Origin: WHTK01 sp963711035
Lineage (GTDB): Bacteria > Chloroflexota > Dehalococcoidia > DSTF01 > WHTK01
Direction of reading: 5' to 3'
NCBI GenBank assembly: GCA_963711035.1
Contig: CAVQCN010000005.1
Location: forward strand, 1-64,000
Length of the DNA: 64,000 nt
Both the position numbers and the translations under genes were made by a program. The stretch's first letter is position 1, and each line of letters begins with the position of its first letter. Below, piece after piece: positions 9,019 to 17,462 of the stretch. Below the pieces are notes generated by a model. That model was not told where the DNA came from. It worked only from the letters and a program-made list of their open reading frames with translations, and did not search any database.

Positions 9019-9927
9019 GTGACAGCACCAACCGCGACGCTCACGCTCAAGACGTATTTCGGCGGGCAGTCGGTCTACGACTCGATCCGCGACGGGTCGA
9101 TCAAGGTCGACGGGTTGAACTTCGACTTCCAGAAAGGTCCGCCCGGCGCCGGCGCGTTCCGCGTCATGTGCCGCACCATGGACTACGACATCTCCGAGCT
9201 CGCCATCGTCGCCTACTGGGTGGCGCGCGAATACGGCCGGCCGTTCACCGCCATCCCGGCCATCGTCCTCGGCCACGAGCAGCACGGCAACATCATCTAC
9301 AACGAGAGCACGGGCGTCCGCACGCCGAAGGACCTCGAGGGCAAGAAGGTCGGCACGCGCGGCTTCACCGTGACGCCCGGCATCTGGCAGCGCGGCTTCT
9401 TCAAGCTGGACCACGACGTCGACCTCAACAAGATCACCTGGGTCTGCACCGACGAGGAGCACGTCCAGGAGTACGACGACCCGCCGAACGTCACGCGCGT
9501 CATGGGCGGCGACCTCATCAAGATGCTCGAAGAGGGCGAGGTCGTCGCGGCGCTGTCCGGCTACAACGGCGACAACCCCCACATCAAGCGCTTCTACCCG
9601 GACGCCGAAGCCGCCACGCGCGCCTTCTACCAGAAGCACGGCATCTTCCCCATCGACCACCTCGTCGTGATCAAGGACGAGATCATCAAGGAGAACCCGT
9701 GGCTGCCAAAGGCGCTGTTCGAGGCGCTGGAGGCGTCCAAGAACGAGGCGCTGAAAAAGGACCCGCACGCCCACATCGGCGGCGCCGGCATCATGGAAGG
9801 CGACCCGCTGCCCTACGGCCTCGAAGCCAACCGCAAGGCGCTGCAGCTACTGCTCGACCTCTGCCTGGAGCAGGGCGTCCTGCACAAGCCCACCACGCTG
9901 GAAGAGCTCTTCCCCTTCGGTTTGTAG
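9019..9927 (+). CDS. 4,5-dihydroxyphthalate decarboxylase-like / PBP-fold protein (paralog 1)
   Basis: The 302-aa product belongs to the group around 4,5-dihydroxyphthalate decarboxylase, which has a periplasmic-binding-protein type II fold. Support comes from YDISELAIVAYWVAREYG, then the domain-hinge motif TPKDLEGKKVGTRGFTVT. It has no signal peptide or lipobox, so a cytoplasmic enzyme is more likely than a transporter binding protein. The GTG start at 9019 has AAGGAGGG upstream; an upstream in-frame ATG would add an Arg-rich tail. A paralog lies at 10453-11349. The substrate is unknown; phthalate-type aromatics are only the nearest named example. Confidence 0.65.
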   Translation: MTAPTATLTLKTYFGGQSVYDSIRDGSIKVDGLNFDFQKGPPGAGAFRVMCRTMDYDISELAIVAYWVAREYGRPFTAIPAIVLGHEQHGNIIYNESTGVRTPKDLEGKKVGTRGFTVTPGIWQRGFFKLDHDVDLNKITWVCTDEEHVQEYDDPPNVTRVMGGDLIKMLEEGEVVAALSGYNGDNPHIKRFYPDAEAATRAFYQKHGIFPIDHLVVIKDEIIKENPWLPKALFEALEASKNEALKKDPHAHIGGAGIMEGDPLPYGLEANRKALQLLLDLCLEQGVLHKPTTLEELFPFGL

Positions 9928-9961
9928 GGGACTGGCGTCCCGCGCATAGCCGCGCGGGAGC
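9928..9961 (+). repeat. Post-stop tandem-hairpin repeat, family R1, copy 1
   Basis: Begins at the base after the TAG stop. It has GGGAC-TGGC-GTCCC as a first hairpin and CCGCGC / GCGCGG as a second. The same element abuts the stops at 33813 (inverted, after mutL) and 38293, and a changed version follows the stop at 13985. Confidence 0.75.
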
Positions 9962-10014
9962 AGGGTCAAGAGGAGGAGCCAGAGGTGAGACCGCCCGCCA
10001 ACCGTCGTCAGACA

Positions 10015-10105
10015 GGGCTAGCAGGGGCGAAGCCCGGTCCTGAGTCGGGTCGAAAGGCTCGTCGAGGGGATACAGGGGGTGTCCTTATCAACCTCCTTCC
10101 GAAAT
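10015..10105 (+). repeat. GC-rich hairpin repeat, family R2, degenerate copy
   Basis: Carries GGGGCGAAGCCC followed by GGGGGTGTCC, the two landmark segments of the family, but the arms are eroded. It lies directly upstream of two better copies in the same 525-bp spacer between the decarboxylase-like paralogs. Confidence 0.55.
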
Positions 10106-10121
10106 GGAAAGGGCTGAATCG

Positions 10122-10226
10122 AAGGGGTAGCGGGGGCGAAGCCCCCACGCGGGGAGCGCGAGGGGTGTCCCCTCGCTATCTCTTCTTCTCTCCACGAGAG
10201 CGGAGCAGCGCGATAGCGATGCGCAG
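10122..10226 (+). repeat. GC-rich hairpin repeat, family R2, full copy
   Basis: Landmarks are GGGGGCGAAGCCCCC, then GCGAGGGGTGTCCCCTCGC, then a 31-bp block at 10196-10226 that is identical to 14194-14224. Each landmark is itself a perfect short hairpin, so transcribed RNA would fold strongly. Confidence 0.75.
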
Positions 10227-10277
10227 GAAGGAAAGAGGACAAGAGCTGACGGGGAGCGGCCAACAAGCGCCGATCAA

Positions 10278-10385
10278 GCAGGGGCCAGTGGGGGCGAAGC
10301 TCCCGCGCGGGGGGATATGGGGGGTGTCCCCCCACATACCTTCTCTAAAGACCCGAGCGGAGCAGCCCGACAGGGATGCGCAGCG
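10278..10385 (+). repeat. GC-rich hairpin repeat, family R2, full copy
   Basis: GGGGGCGAAGCTCCC, CGCGGGG and GGGGGGTGTCCCCCC in the same order and spacing as at 10122 and 14123, ending with a GAGCGGAGCAG-type tail. It ends about 70 bases before the second decarboxylase-like gene. Confidence 0.7.
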
Positions 10386-10452
10386 CCGGAAGCACCCAAA
10401 CCGCCCCGAACTGGCGTAAACTTCAGCCAGTAGTCAGGAGAGGAAACACAGA

Positions 10453-11349
10453 ATGACCACAGAAACCAAAGTAGCGCTCGACGTCTTCTTCAACAGCAAC
10501 AACCCGGCCCTGGAGCCGCTGCGCAACGGATCCGTGCAGATCCGCGGCGTCGAGGCCAACCAGCTCAAGATGCTCAACGTCATCATCCCGTTCCGCCGCC
10601 TCTGCCGGAACGTCGAGTTCGACATCTCCGAGCTGGCCGTCGTCGCCTACTTCGTGGCGCGACGCTACGGCCTGCCCTACAAGGCCCTGCCCGTCTTCCC
10701 GGCCAACCAGTACCAGTACGGCGGCGGCATCGTCGTCAACAAGAAGTACGCGCAGACCGCCAAGGACCTCGAAGGCAAGAAGATCGGCATGCGCGCCTAC
10801 ACCGTCACGGCCACGCCGTGGCAGCTCGGCTACCTGGCCGACCAGGGCGCCGACATCAGCAAGATGGGCTTCATCTCCAACGATGCCGAGCACAACGCCG
10901 GCTTCCACGTCGACGCGCCGAAGCGCCTCGAGTACCGCGTCGGCTCCAACCTGAACAAGATGCTGGCCAGCGGCGAGATCGCGGCCGCCTTCGGCATCCA
11001 GCCCGGCGACAACCCGGACTTCGCCCAGCTCAACCCCAACGCGGCCGCGGAAGGCGTCGAGCGGTTCAAGACCCAGCACATCAGCCAGGTCATCCACCTC
11101 ATGACGATTCAGGACCACGTCCTGGACGCCAACCCCTGGGTGCTGCAGGCCACCTACGACGCCTTCAAGGAGGCGAAGGAGAAGTACCTGGCCGAGCACC
11201 CGATCGCGAACCCGTGGGAGGACCCGCTCCTCATGGGCCTCGACAACATGGCGCCGTCGATCGAGAAGCTGCAGCAGCTCTGCGTCGACGTGGGCATCCT
11301 GGAGCGCAAGCAGGACATCGAGGACCTGTTCCCCGGCCACCTCAACTAA
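10453..11349 (+). CDS. 4,5-dihydroxyphthalate decarboxylase-like / PBP-fold protein (paralog 2)
   Basis: A 298-aa paralog of the 9019-9927 product. Conserved landmarks are FDISELAVVAYFVARRYGLP, AKDLEGKKIGMRAYTVTA with the following PWQLGYL, and the C-terminal DIEDLFPGHL. As with paralog 1 there is no export signal. The ATG is preceded by AGGAGAGG. Divergence from paralog 1 is large (well under half identical by eye), so they probably act on different substrates. A strong terminator follows, so this gene ends its transcript. Confidence 0.65.
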   Translation: MTTETKVALDVFFNSNNPALEPLRNGSVQIRGVEANQLKMLNVIIPFRRLCRNVEFDISELAVVAYFVARRYGLPYKALPVFPANQYQYGGGIVVNKKYAQTAKDLEGKKIGMRAYTVTATPWQLGYLADQGADISKMGFISNDAEHNAGFHVDAPKRLEYRVGSNLNKMLASGEIAAAFGIQPGDNPDFAQLNPNAAAEGVERFKTQHISQVIHLMTIQDHVLDANPWVLQATYDAFKEAKEKYLAEHPIANPWEDPLLMGLDNMAPSIEKLQQLCVDVGILERKQDIEDLFPGHLN

Positions 11350-11370
11350 CGCTCCGTCTTCAGGCACACG

Positions 11371-11407
11371 AGAGAGGGGCCCGGCCGATACGGCCGGGCC
11401 CCTCTCT
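11371..11407 (+). terminator. Strong hairpin terminator
   Basis: Perfect 17-bp arms (11371-11387 and 11391-11407) with a 3-nt loop ATA, 22 bases after the stop of the decarboxylase-like paralog 2. Almost no U-tract follows. Confidence 0.75.
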
Positions 11408-11409
11408 GC

Positions 11410-12839
11410 ATGTTTCATTGCAGCACTACGTGTCCGGCAAAGTGCACCATGCGCATAGTCGTCCAGTCTGAGCGATTGACATAAGCGTCATCGGGGACTG
11501 CGCGATAGCGATTTGACGGCGGGCTGGAGCTGAGGCATAGAGCGAGCTCGATTGAAGGCCTGCTCGTAAGGCAGCGCAGCCAGTTCTCTGCAGGCTCTGT
11601 AAGCACCCGCTGCAAGTCATCCTGTGTATTTCCGTCGACTGCGAGTTCCACGAAAGTTCTTGCAAGCGCCTATAGAGTGCATCTAAGTCTTCGAACCGCA
11701 TGGCTCAACGCATACCTGCCTCTTGTGCGTGTGCGTCGCTCCAAATCGGTGAGCCGTCTGACGTCCCTCGAAACTCCTTCCACCAGCGTGAGAAGATCTG
11801 CGAGAACTATGTCGCTCTCGATAAGCGTCGAGGAAGTCCTCAAGTATGCGGACGCAGCTATTGGAGACACGGCTCCACCTTCCAGTGCTGCTCTTAAATG
11901 TTCAACGATATCAAGCCTCATCCTGATGCGCATCGAGGCTCTTAGGATCAAAGAATACGGTGCGCATCTAAGCTGGCATGTCGAAAGGGAGATTCTCAGT
12001 TCGCGATGCAGCGATCGGACTGTGGGCAAGCTTGCAGTACGTCTAACTGCAAGTTCAATAGACTTTAGATGAACTGTTGTCGAATCGACGTGATGCCTAG
12101 CCGTGTACATGTTGGATAATCTGGAGTGTGATTATTCCCGGCCTAGCATGCTGTCGGCACTTACCGCCTCAAGGCCGGCGAGGTCAGCTGGAGGACTATG
12201 AACTCGAGAATGCCATCTGATCGCTCTCGCACTTCAGAACCAGTTCGCCTATTGGTGCCATCAAGTACCACTCTATCTACGAGTCGCAGCTCCTTGAACG
12301 ACGCTGCTTCAGCGTGGAGTCTACTGGTCCCAGGCCTGTGGCAGGCGCTTCGTCAGATTCCATAAGCATCTCATCTGACTGCAATCGGATGAAGACCACA
12401 CAGATCGTCAATGAACATTCTTGATTGCCGAACTGACGTATCCTCTACTGGCATCACCGTGAAACGTCTCCCCCACCTCCTGCGTTCTCACATGAGGGGA
12501 TCGAGGCCGATGGAGGCGGGGCCGGAGGCCTCTTTCCCCTTTCCTCCCTGCTCTTGCCGCCCGTTGCCTGACTCAGAGACGCCTCGACGGCCATCGCCGC
12601 GGGCGGCGGCGCGCTCCGCGTAACGCCTGCTGTTGGTTTCGCCCAAACCCGCCCTCGCACTTGTGTCCGCCGCTCCGATTGACGCCCATCGGCCGCGCAC
12701 CTATCGTTCGACCTCAGACGAGGGGTCGGGGAAGCCTCCCGCACCAGGATCCACCTGTCCCGACGGCCTGCCATACGCGAGTTCGACGCGGTCCGCGAGC
12801 GCTTGCTTGCCGATCGCGTCGCTGGAGGAGAGAGAACGG
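11410..12839. other. Gene-poor, probably decayed stretch
   Basis: About 1.4 kb with lower GC than its flanks and no convincing intact gene. On the minus strand, overlapping frames at 11670-12110, 11426-11701 and 11415-11651 read like pieces of one or two proteins broken by frame changes (for example LDIVEHLRAALEGGAVSP, MRFEDLDALYRRLQEL and NTQDDLQRVLTEPAENWLRC). No family is recognised. The part from 12110 to 12839 shows nothing beyond the ribosome binding site of the next gene. Confidence 0.4.
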
Positions 12840-13985
12840 ATGCAGAACAGCAAGGAACGGTACCTGACGACCTTCGTGGGCAGCCTCATGCGCCCCGAGA
12901 AGATCCAGGAGTACAACACCAAGATCGCGGCCGGCGAGGCCTACGACAAGGCGGACTACGAGGCGACCCTCAAGACCGAGGTGTCGAAAATCGTCAAGGA
13001 GGAGGCCAACACCGGCCTCGACGTAGTGAGCGACGGCGAGCTGGGCAAGCCGGGCTGGCTCTACGTCGTCAACCGCCTCACGGGCTTCGAGATGCGCGAG
13101 ATCGAGCGGCCCAAGGTCGGCTACCGCGGCTGGGACGCGGAGGGCCGCTTCAAGGACTTCTACACGGGCGCGGCGGGCGCGCCGGTAACGCGCCAGGCGG
13201 TCTGCGTCGGCCCCGTCAGCTACACGGACGAGGGGCGGCGCGTGATGCAGCGTGACGTCGACAACTTCAAGACGGCGCTGGCCGACGTCAACGTCGTCGA
13301 GGGCTTCCTGCCCGTCGTGGCGCCTTGCAGCCTCACCGTCAACTACAAGAACGAGTACTACAAGGACGACGAGGAGTTCCTCTTCGCCGTCGCGGACGCG
13401 CTGCACGAGGAGTACAAGATCATCGCCGACGCGGGGCTCATCCTGCAGACGGACGACGCCATCCTCGCCAACCTCCACGACCCGATCGTGGACGCCGGCA
13501 TCGACTACCGCTCCTGGGTCGACATGAACCTGCGCGCCCTGAACCACGCCCTCGAGGGCATCCCGGCAGAGCAGGTGCGCTACCACCTCTGCTGGGGCAG
13601 CTGGCCCGGCCCGCACACCACGGACGTGCCGCTCTCCGAGATCGTCGACCTCATCCTCAAGATCAACTGCCAGGGCTACTCGATCGAAGGCGCCAACCCG
13701 CGTCACGAGTGGGAGTGGGCGGTCTGGCAGGACACGAAGCTGCCGGAAGGCAAGCTGCTGCTGCCGGGCATGATCAGCCACGCCATCTCGCACGTCGAGC
13801 ACCCCGAGCTGATCGCGCAGCGCATCAAGCGCTACGCCGACCTCGTCGGCCCCGAGAACGTCATCGCCAGCAGCGACTGCGGCTTCGCCCAGGGCTCCGC
13901 GACGATGCGCCAGCACCCGTCCATCGCCTACGCCAAGCTCGAGGCGCTGGCAGAGGGCGCGCGCCTGGCCACGCAGCGCCGCTAG
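12840..13985 (+). CDS. MetE-like (cobalamin-independent methionine synthase C-terminal fold) protein, paralog 1
   Basis: The 381-aa protein is a stand-alone version of the catalytic C-terminal barrel of MetE. The zinc ligands are in place: His and Cys in YHLCWGSWPGPHT, a Glu in YSIEGANPRHEWEW, and Cys in SSDCGFAQG. It lacks the N-terminal MetE half. Relatives transfer methyl groups between a thiol and a corrinoid or pterin, or act in catabolism of methylated compounds; the substrate is unknown. ATG at 12840 with GGAGGAGAGAG upstream. A paralog lies at 14274-15428, with 129 identical bases shared near the 3' end. Confidence 0.75.
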   Translation: MQNSKERYLTTFVGSLMRPEKIQEYNTKIAAGEAYDKADYEATLKTEVSKIVKEEANTGLDVVSDGELGKPGWLYVVNRLTGFEMREIERPKVGYRGWDAEGRFKDFYTGAAGAPVTRQAVCVGPVSYTDEGRRVMQRDVDNFKTALADVNVVEGFLPVVAPCSLTVNYKNEYYKDDEEFLFAVADALHEEYKIIADAGLILQTDDAILANLHDPIVDAGIDYRSWVDMNLRALNHALEGIPAEQVRYHLCWGSWPGPHTTDVPLSEIVDLILKINCQGYSIEGANPRHEWEWAVWQDTKLPEGKLLLPGMISHAISHVEHPELIAQRIKRYADLVGPENVIASSDCGFAQGSATMRQHPSIAYAKLEALAEGARLATQRR

Positions 13986-14015
13986 GCCACTGGCGTGGCG
14001 GCAAACCGCGCGAGG
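13986..14015 (+). repeat. Post-stop tandem-hairpin repeat, family R1, divergent copy
   Basis: Starts right after the TAG stop. GCCAC-TGGC-GTGGC keeps the TGGC loop of the R1 hairpin while both arms changed together, then CCGCGCG. This looks like compensatory change relative to GGGAC-TGGC-GTCCC at the other copies. Confidence 0.5.
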
Positions 14016-14122
14016 GGCATTTCGCCGTAGCTCCGCGCTTCGTGACCGGCCATCCAGCGTCTGTGGCAGACGAGTTTCGATGCGCGGAGACGCGGGAGCG
14101 GCGCCAAGATCGACTCAGCCAA

Positions 14123-14224
14123 CGGGGGCTAGTGCGGGCGAAGCCCCCGCGCGGGGGACTCCGGGGGGTGTCCCCCCGGTACCCCTCTCAATGGAGAGCG
14201 GAGCAGCGCGATAGCGATGCGCAG
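14123..14224 (+). repeat. GC-rich hairpin repeat, family R2, full copy
   Basis: GCGGGCGAAGCCCCCGCGCG, then GGGGGGTGTCCCCCC, then a 31-bp tail identical to 10196-10226. It fills the spacer between the two MetE-like paralogs and ends about 50 bases before the second one. Confidence 0.75.
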
Positions 14225-14273
14225 CGACGAGGCGGGGCATTCCGCCTCATGACACAAGAGAGGATCTGACACG

Positions 14274-15428
14274 GTGAAGAACAGCAAAGAGCGTTACCTC
14301 ACGACCTTCGTCGGCAGCCTGATCCGGCCGGACCGCATCCGCGAGTTCAACCGCCAGATCGCCGAGAACGACCCGGCCTACGACAAGGCCGCCCACGCCG
14401 CCGCGCTGAAGGAAGACGTGGCCGAGGCGGTGCGCAAGCAGGCCGAGTGCGGCGTCGACGTCGTCAGCGACGGCGAGTTCGGCAAGTCGGGATGGGCGGG
14501 CTACAGCATCGGCCGCATGTCCGGATTCGAGTTCCGTGACGTGCCGCGCCCCAAGGTCGGTTTCCGCGGCTGGGACGCAGAAGGACGTTTCAAGGACTTC
14601 TACTCGGGCGGCCCCGCCTCCGGACCCACCGTGCGCCAGGCGGTCTGCGTCGGGCCCGTCAGCTACACGGCCGAGGGCCGCGAAGCTATGCAGCGTGACG
14701 TCGACAACTTCAAGGCCGCGCTGGCCAACGTCAACGTCGTCGAGGGCTTCCTGCCCGTCGTGGCGCCCGCCAGCATGACGACGAACTACAAGAACGAGTA
14801 CTACAAGACGGACGAGGAGTTCATCTTCGCCGTCGCGTCGGCCATGCACGAGGAGTACAAGACGATCACCGACGCGGGCCTCATCGCCCAGATCGACGAC
14901 GCCATCCTCCTCAACCTGGTCGACCCGATCATCGACGCCGGCATCGACTACCGCAGTTGGGTAGACATGAACATGCGGGCGCTGAACCACGCCCTCGAGG
15001 GCCTGCCCGAGGAGCAGCTGCGCTACCACCTCTGTTGGGGCTCGTGGCCCGGCCCGCACACCACGGACGTGCCGCTGGCCGACATCGTCGACCTCGTCCT
15101 CTCGCTGAACTGCCAGGCATACTCGATCGAGGGCGCCAACCCGCGCCACGAGTGGGAGTGGATCGTCTGGCAGGACACGAAGCTGCCGGAGGGCAAGCTC
15201 CTGCTGCCCGGCATGATCAGCCACGCCATCTCGCACGTCGAGCACCCCGAGCTGATCGCGCAGCGCATCAAGCGCTACGCCGACCTCGTCGGCCCCGAGA
15301 ACGTCATCGCCAGCAGCGACTGCGGCTTCGCCCAGGGCGGCGGTATCGAGCGGCAGAACCACGAAATCGTCTGGGCCAAGCTGGAAGCGCTCGCGGAAGG
15401 CGCGCGGTTGGCGACCAGCCGCCGCTAG
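14274..15428 (+). CDS. MetE-like (C-terminal barrel) protein, paralog 2
   Basis: A 384-aa paralog of the upstream gene with the same zinc ligands (YHLCWGSWPGPHT, SIEGANPRHEW, SSDCGFAQG) and the same N-terminal NSKERYLTTFVGSLIRP. It starts with GTG at 14274, with AGAGAGGAT upstream. Bases 15210-15338 are identical to 13767-13895, whereas the first two thirds differ at many sites, so recent gene conversion is likely. Tandem MetE-like copies next to a crotonase and decarboxylase-like genes suggest a catabolic or one-carbon role rather than methionine synthesis, which is inference. Confidence 0.75.
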   Translation: MKNSKERYLTTFVGSLIRPDRIREFNRQIAENDPAYDKAAHAAALKEDVAEAVRKQAECGVDVVSDGEFGKSGWAGYSIGRMSGFEFRDVPRPKVGFRGWDAEGRFKDFYSGGPASGPTVRQAVCVGPVSYTAEGREAMQRDVDNFKAALANVNVVEGFLPVVAPASMTTNYKNEYYKTDEEFIFAVASAMHEEYKTITDAGLIAQIDDAILLNLVDPIIDAGIDYRSWVDMNMRALNHALEGLPEEQLRYHLCWGSWPGPHTTDVPLADIVDLVLSLNCQAYSIEGANPRHEWEWIVWQDTKLPEGKLLLPGMISHAISHVEHPELIAQRIKRYADLVGPENVIASSDCGFAQGGGIERQNHEIVWAKLEALAEGARLATSRR

Positions 15429-15466
15429 GCGACGAGTGCGTAGTCTCGGTGACTTCACCTAGTTCA

Positions 15467-15527
15467 ATCGAGCGCACCTGCGAGGAAGTGCAGAAGCTGA
15501 CGGGGAGCGCGAGGGGTGTCCCCTCGC
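15467..15527 (+). repeat. 61-bp repeat, family R2b, copy 1
   Basis: Matches the reverse complement of 57236-57296 at 58 of 61 positions by eye. It ends in GCGAGGGGTGTCCCCTCGC, a landmark shared with the R2 copy at 10122. It lies 39 bases after the stop of the second MetE-like gene. Confidence 0.75.
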
Positions 15528-15570
15528 AAGTCCATTTACTACACCCCTGCGAAGCAGGGAGACCAAATTG

Positions 15571-15614
15571 AACAAAGAGAACGACTCCTAGGCCTAGGAG
15601 TCGTTCTCTTTGTT
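15571..15614. terminator. 44-bp perfect palindrome, likely bidirectional terminator
   Basis: Two 22-bp arms (15571-15592 and 15593-15614) with no unpaired centre; ends AACAAAGAGAACG / CGTTCTCTTTGTT give a T-rich 3' tail in both directions. It separates the MetE-like gene from the crotonase. Confidence 0.7.
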
Positions 15615-15665
15615 ATGTAATGTATCCCCTGCCGTCTATAATCGCGTCAAGGAGACGCCTGCCCT

Positions 15666-16475
15666 ATGAATAACTACGAGTTCATCCGCTACGAGAAGCA
15701 GCCCAACCACATCGTCGTCGTGACCATCAACCGCCCCGATTCGATGAATGCCATGCACCCGCCGGCCCACGCCGAGATGTCGGCCGCCTGGGACGATTTC
15801 GAAGCGGACGAGGACGCCTGGGTGGCGATCGTGACGGGCGCCGGCGAGCGCGCCTTCTGCGCCGGCATGGACCTGCGCTGGCGCGCCGAGGCCAACGCCC
15901 GCGGCGAGCGGCCTCAGTCCAGCGGCACGTCGATCAAGGGTGGCTTCGGGGGTCTGACCAACCCGAAGGAGCGGCAGCTCTGGAAGCCGCTCATCGCCGC
16001 CGTCAACGGCTACGCGCTCGGCGGCGGCCTGGAGCTGGCGATGGCCTGCGACATCATCGTGGCGGCGGACACGGCCCAGATGGGCCTGCCTGAGCCGAAG
16101 CGCGGCATCATGGCCGGCGCCGGCGGCGTGCACCGCTTGCCGCGCGCCATTCCTCTCAAGGTGGCGATGGGCATGATGCTGACGGGTCGCCACATCACCG
16201 CCGACGAGGCGCTGCGCTGGGGTCTCGTCAACGAAGTCGTGCCGCGCGATCAGCTCATGGAGACAGCCCACCGCTGGGCGACCGATATGATGGAGTGCGC
16301 GCCGATCTCCCTGCGCGCCACGAAGCAGGCATCCCTCCTGGGCCTCGACATGCCGCTGGGCGATGCGATGAACACGCAGTTCCCTGAGATGGTACGCATG
16401 CGCGATTCGCAGGACTCGATCGAAGGGCCGCGCGCCTTCGCGGAGAAGCGCAAGCCGAACTGGTCGGGACGCTGA
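15666..16475 (+). CDS. Enoyl-CoA hydratase/isomerase family protein
   Basis: The 269-aa crotonase-fold protein should be cytosolic and act on an acyl-CoA thioester. The oxyanion-hole motifs are FCAGMDLRW (residues ~65-73) and NGYALGGGLELAMACD. Both catalytic glutamates of the hydratase class are present, one in GGGLELAM and one in GLPEPKRGIMAGAGG, which favours hydratase activity. Length is normal for the family. The ATG follows AAGGAGACG. It stands alone between a palindromic terminator and ku; acyl-CoA specificity cannot be told from sequence. Confidence 0.85.
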   Translation: MNNYEFIRYEKQPNHIVVVTINRPDSMNAMHPPAHAEMSAAWDDFEADEDAWVAIVTGAGERAFCAGMDLRWRAEANARGERPQSSGTSIKGGFGGLTNPKERQLWKPLIAAVNGYALGGGLELAMACDIIVAADTAQMGLPEPKRGIMAGAGGVHRLPRAIPLKVAMGMMLTGRHITADEALRWGLVNEVVPRDQLMETAHRWATDMMECAPISLRATKQASLLGLDMPLGDAMNTQFPEMVRMRDSQDSIEGPRAFAEKRKPNWSGR

Positions 16476-16616
16476 GCTAATCTGAAAGCAGCCTGTATCG
16501 TCCAGACGTGCCCTGACACGCGACTATCCTCCGATCTGCATTACAATAACGATCCTTCGAGCACGGAGAGCGCAGGAATCCTGGCGCTGAACCGATAGAG
16601 GCCAGGGAGGTAGACG

Positions 16617-17447
16617 ATGCCACGACCGCTATGGAAAGGCGCGATCAGCTTCGGGATGGTCTCGATCCCGATCAAGATGTACACGGCGACCGAGGAGAAG
16701 GACGTGCGCTTCCACATGCTGCACGCTACCGACCTCGCCCGCATCCGACAGAAGCGCTTCTGCTCCGAAGAAGAGGTCGAAGTGCCCAACGAGGACATCG
16801 TCAAAGGCTACGAGATCTCGCCCGACCACTACGTCGTCATGGAAGATGCCGACTTCGAAAACGTGCCCGTCAACACGACCCGTACCATCGAGATCACGGA
16901 CTTCGTCAGTTTGGACGAGATCGACCCCATTCTCTACCAGAAGACCTACTTCCTGGAGCCGGAGGAGATCGGCGCGAAGCCCTTCGCCTTGCTCATGCGC
17001 GCCTTGAAGGAGACCAACCGCGTCGCCATCGCCAAAGTCTCGATGCGCCAGAAGGAGCAGCTCTGCACCTTGCGTCTCTACCAGAACACGATCGCGCTCG
17101 AGACCATGTTCTACGCCGACGAGATCCGCTCCACCGAAGAGCTCGCCGTGCCGGACCCCGAGACGGAAGTGAGCGATCGCGACGCGCAGATGGCGAAGTC
17201 GCTGGTTGACATGCTGACGGCCGACTTCGACTACGCGCAGTACAAGGACAACTACCGCGAGGCACTGATCGAGGTGATCCGCAAGAAGGCGGAGGGCCAG
17301 ACCATCGAGCTCGCGGCGCCGGAGCCGGCCAAAATCGCCGACCTGACCGAGGCGCTGCGCGCCAGCGTCGAGGCTGCTCAGCGACGTCGCAAGGAGGCCG
17401 ATGAACCCGAGAAGACGTCCTCGAACGGCGCCCGACGGGCGGGGTAG
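16617..17447 (+). CDS. ku: Ku protein, non-homologous end joining
   Basis: The 276-aa product is a full-length bacterial Ku: it opens with RPLWKGAISFGMVSIPIKMY, the hallmark of the family, followed by the beta-barrel core and a C-terminal Lys/Arg/Glu-rich tail that in other Ku proteins recruits LigD. It forms a homodimeric ring on broken DNA ends. No LigD-like polymerase/ligase gene is in the window. It has a clear GGGAGG site before the ATG and is convergent with the DUF4386 gene, the stops only about 15 bases apart. Confidence 0.92.
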   Translation: MPRPLWKGAISFGMVSIPIKMYTATEEKDVRFHMLHATDLARIRQKRFCSEEEVEVPNEDIVKGYEISPDHYVVMEDADFENVPVNTTRTIEITDFVSLDEIDPILYQKTYFLEPEEIGAKPFALLMRALKETNRVAIAKVSMRQKEQLCTLRLYQNTIALETMFYADEIRSTEELAVPDPETEVSDRDAQMAKSLVDMLTADFDYAQYKDNYREALIEVIRKKAEGQTIELAAPEPAKIADLTEALRASVEAAQRRRKEADEPEKTSSNGARRAG

Positions 17448-17462
17448 TCCTTCGAGGCCTTT

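Noticed and set aside
10015..10385. A CRISPR array in the repeat-rich spacer
   Set aside because: The units are ~105 bp, imperfect and not separated by uniform unique spacers; no cas gene is nearby.
11677..12072. A 131-aa plus-strand open frame in the decayed stretch
   Set aside because: Ser/Arg-rich, with no ribosome binding site; better explained as the complement of broken minus-strand frames.
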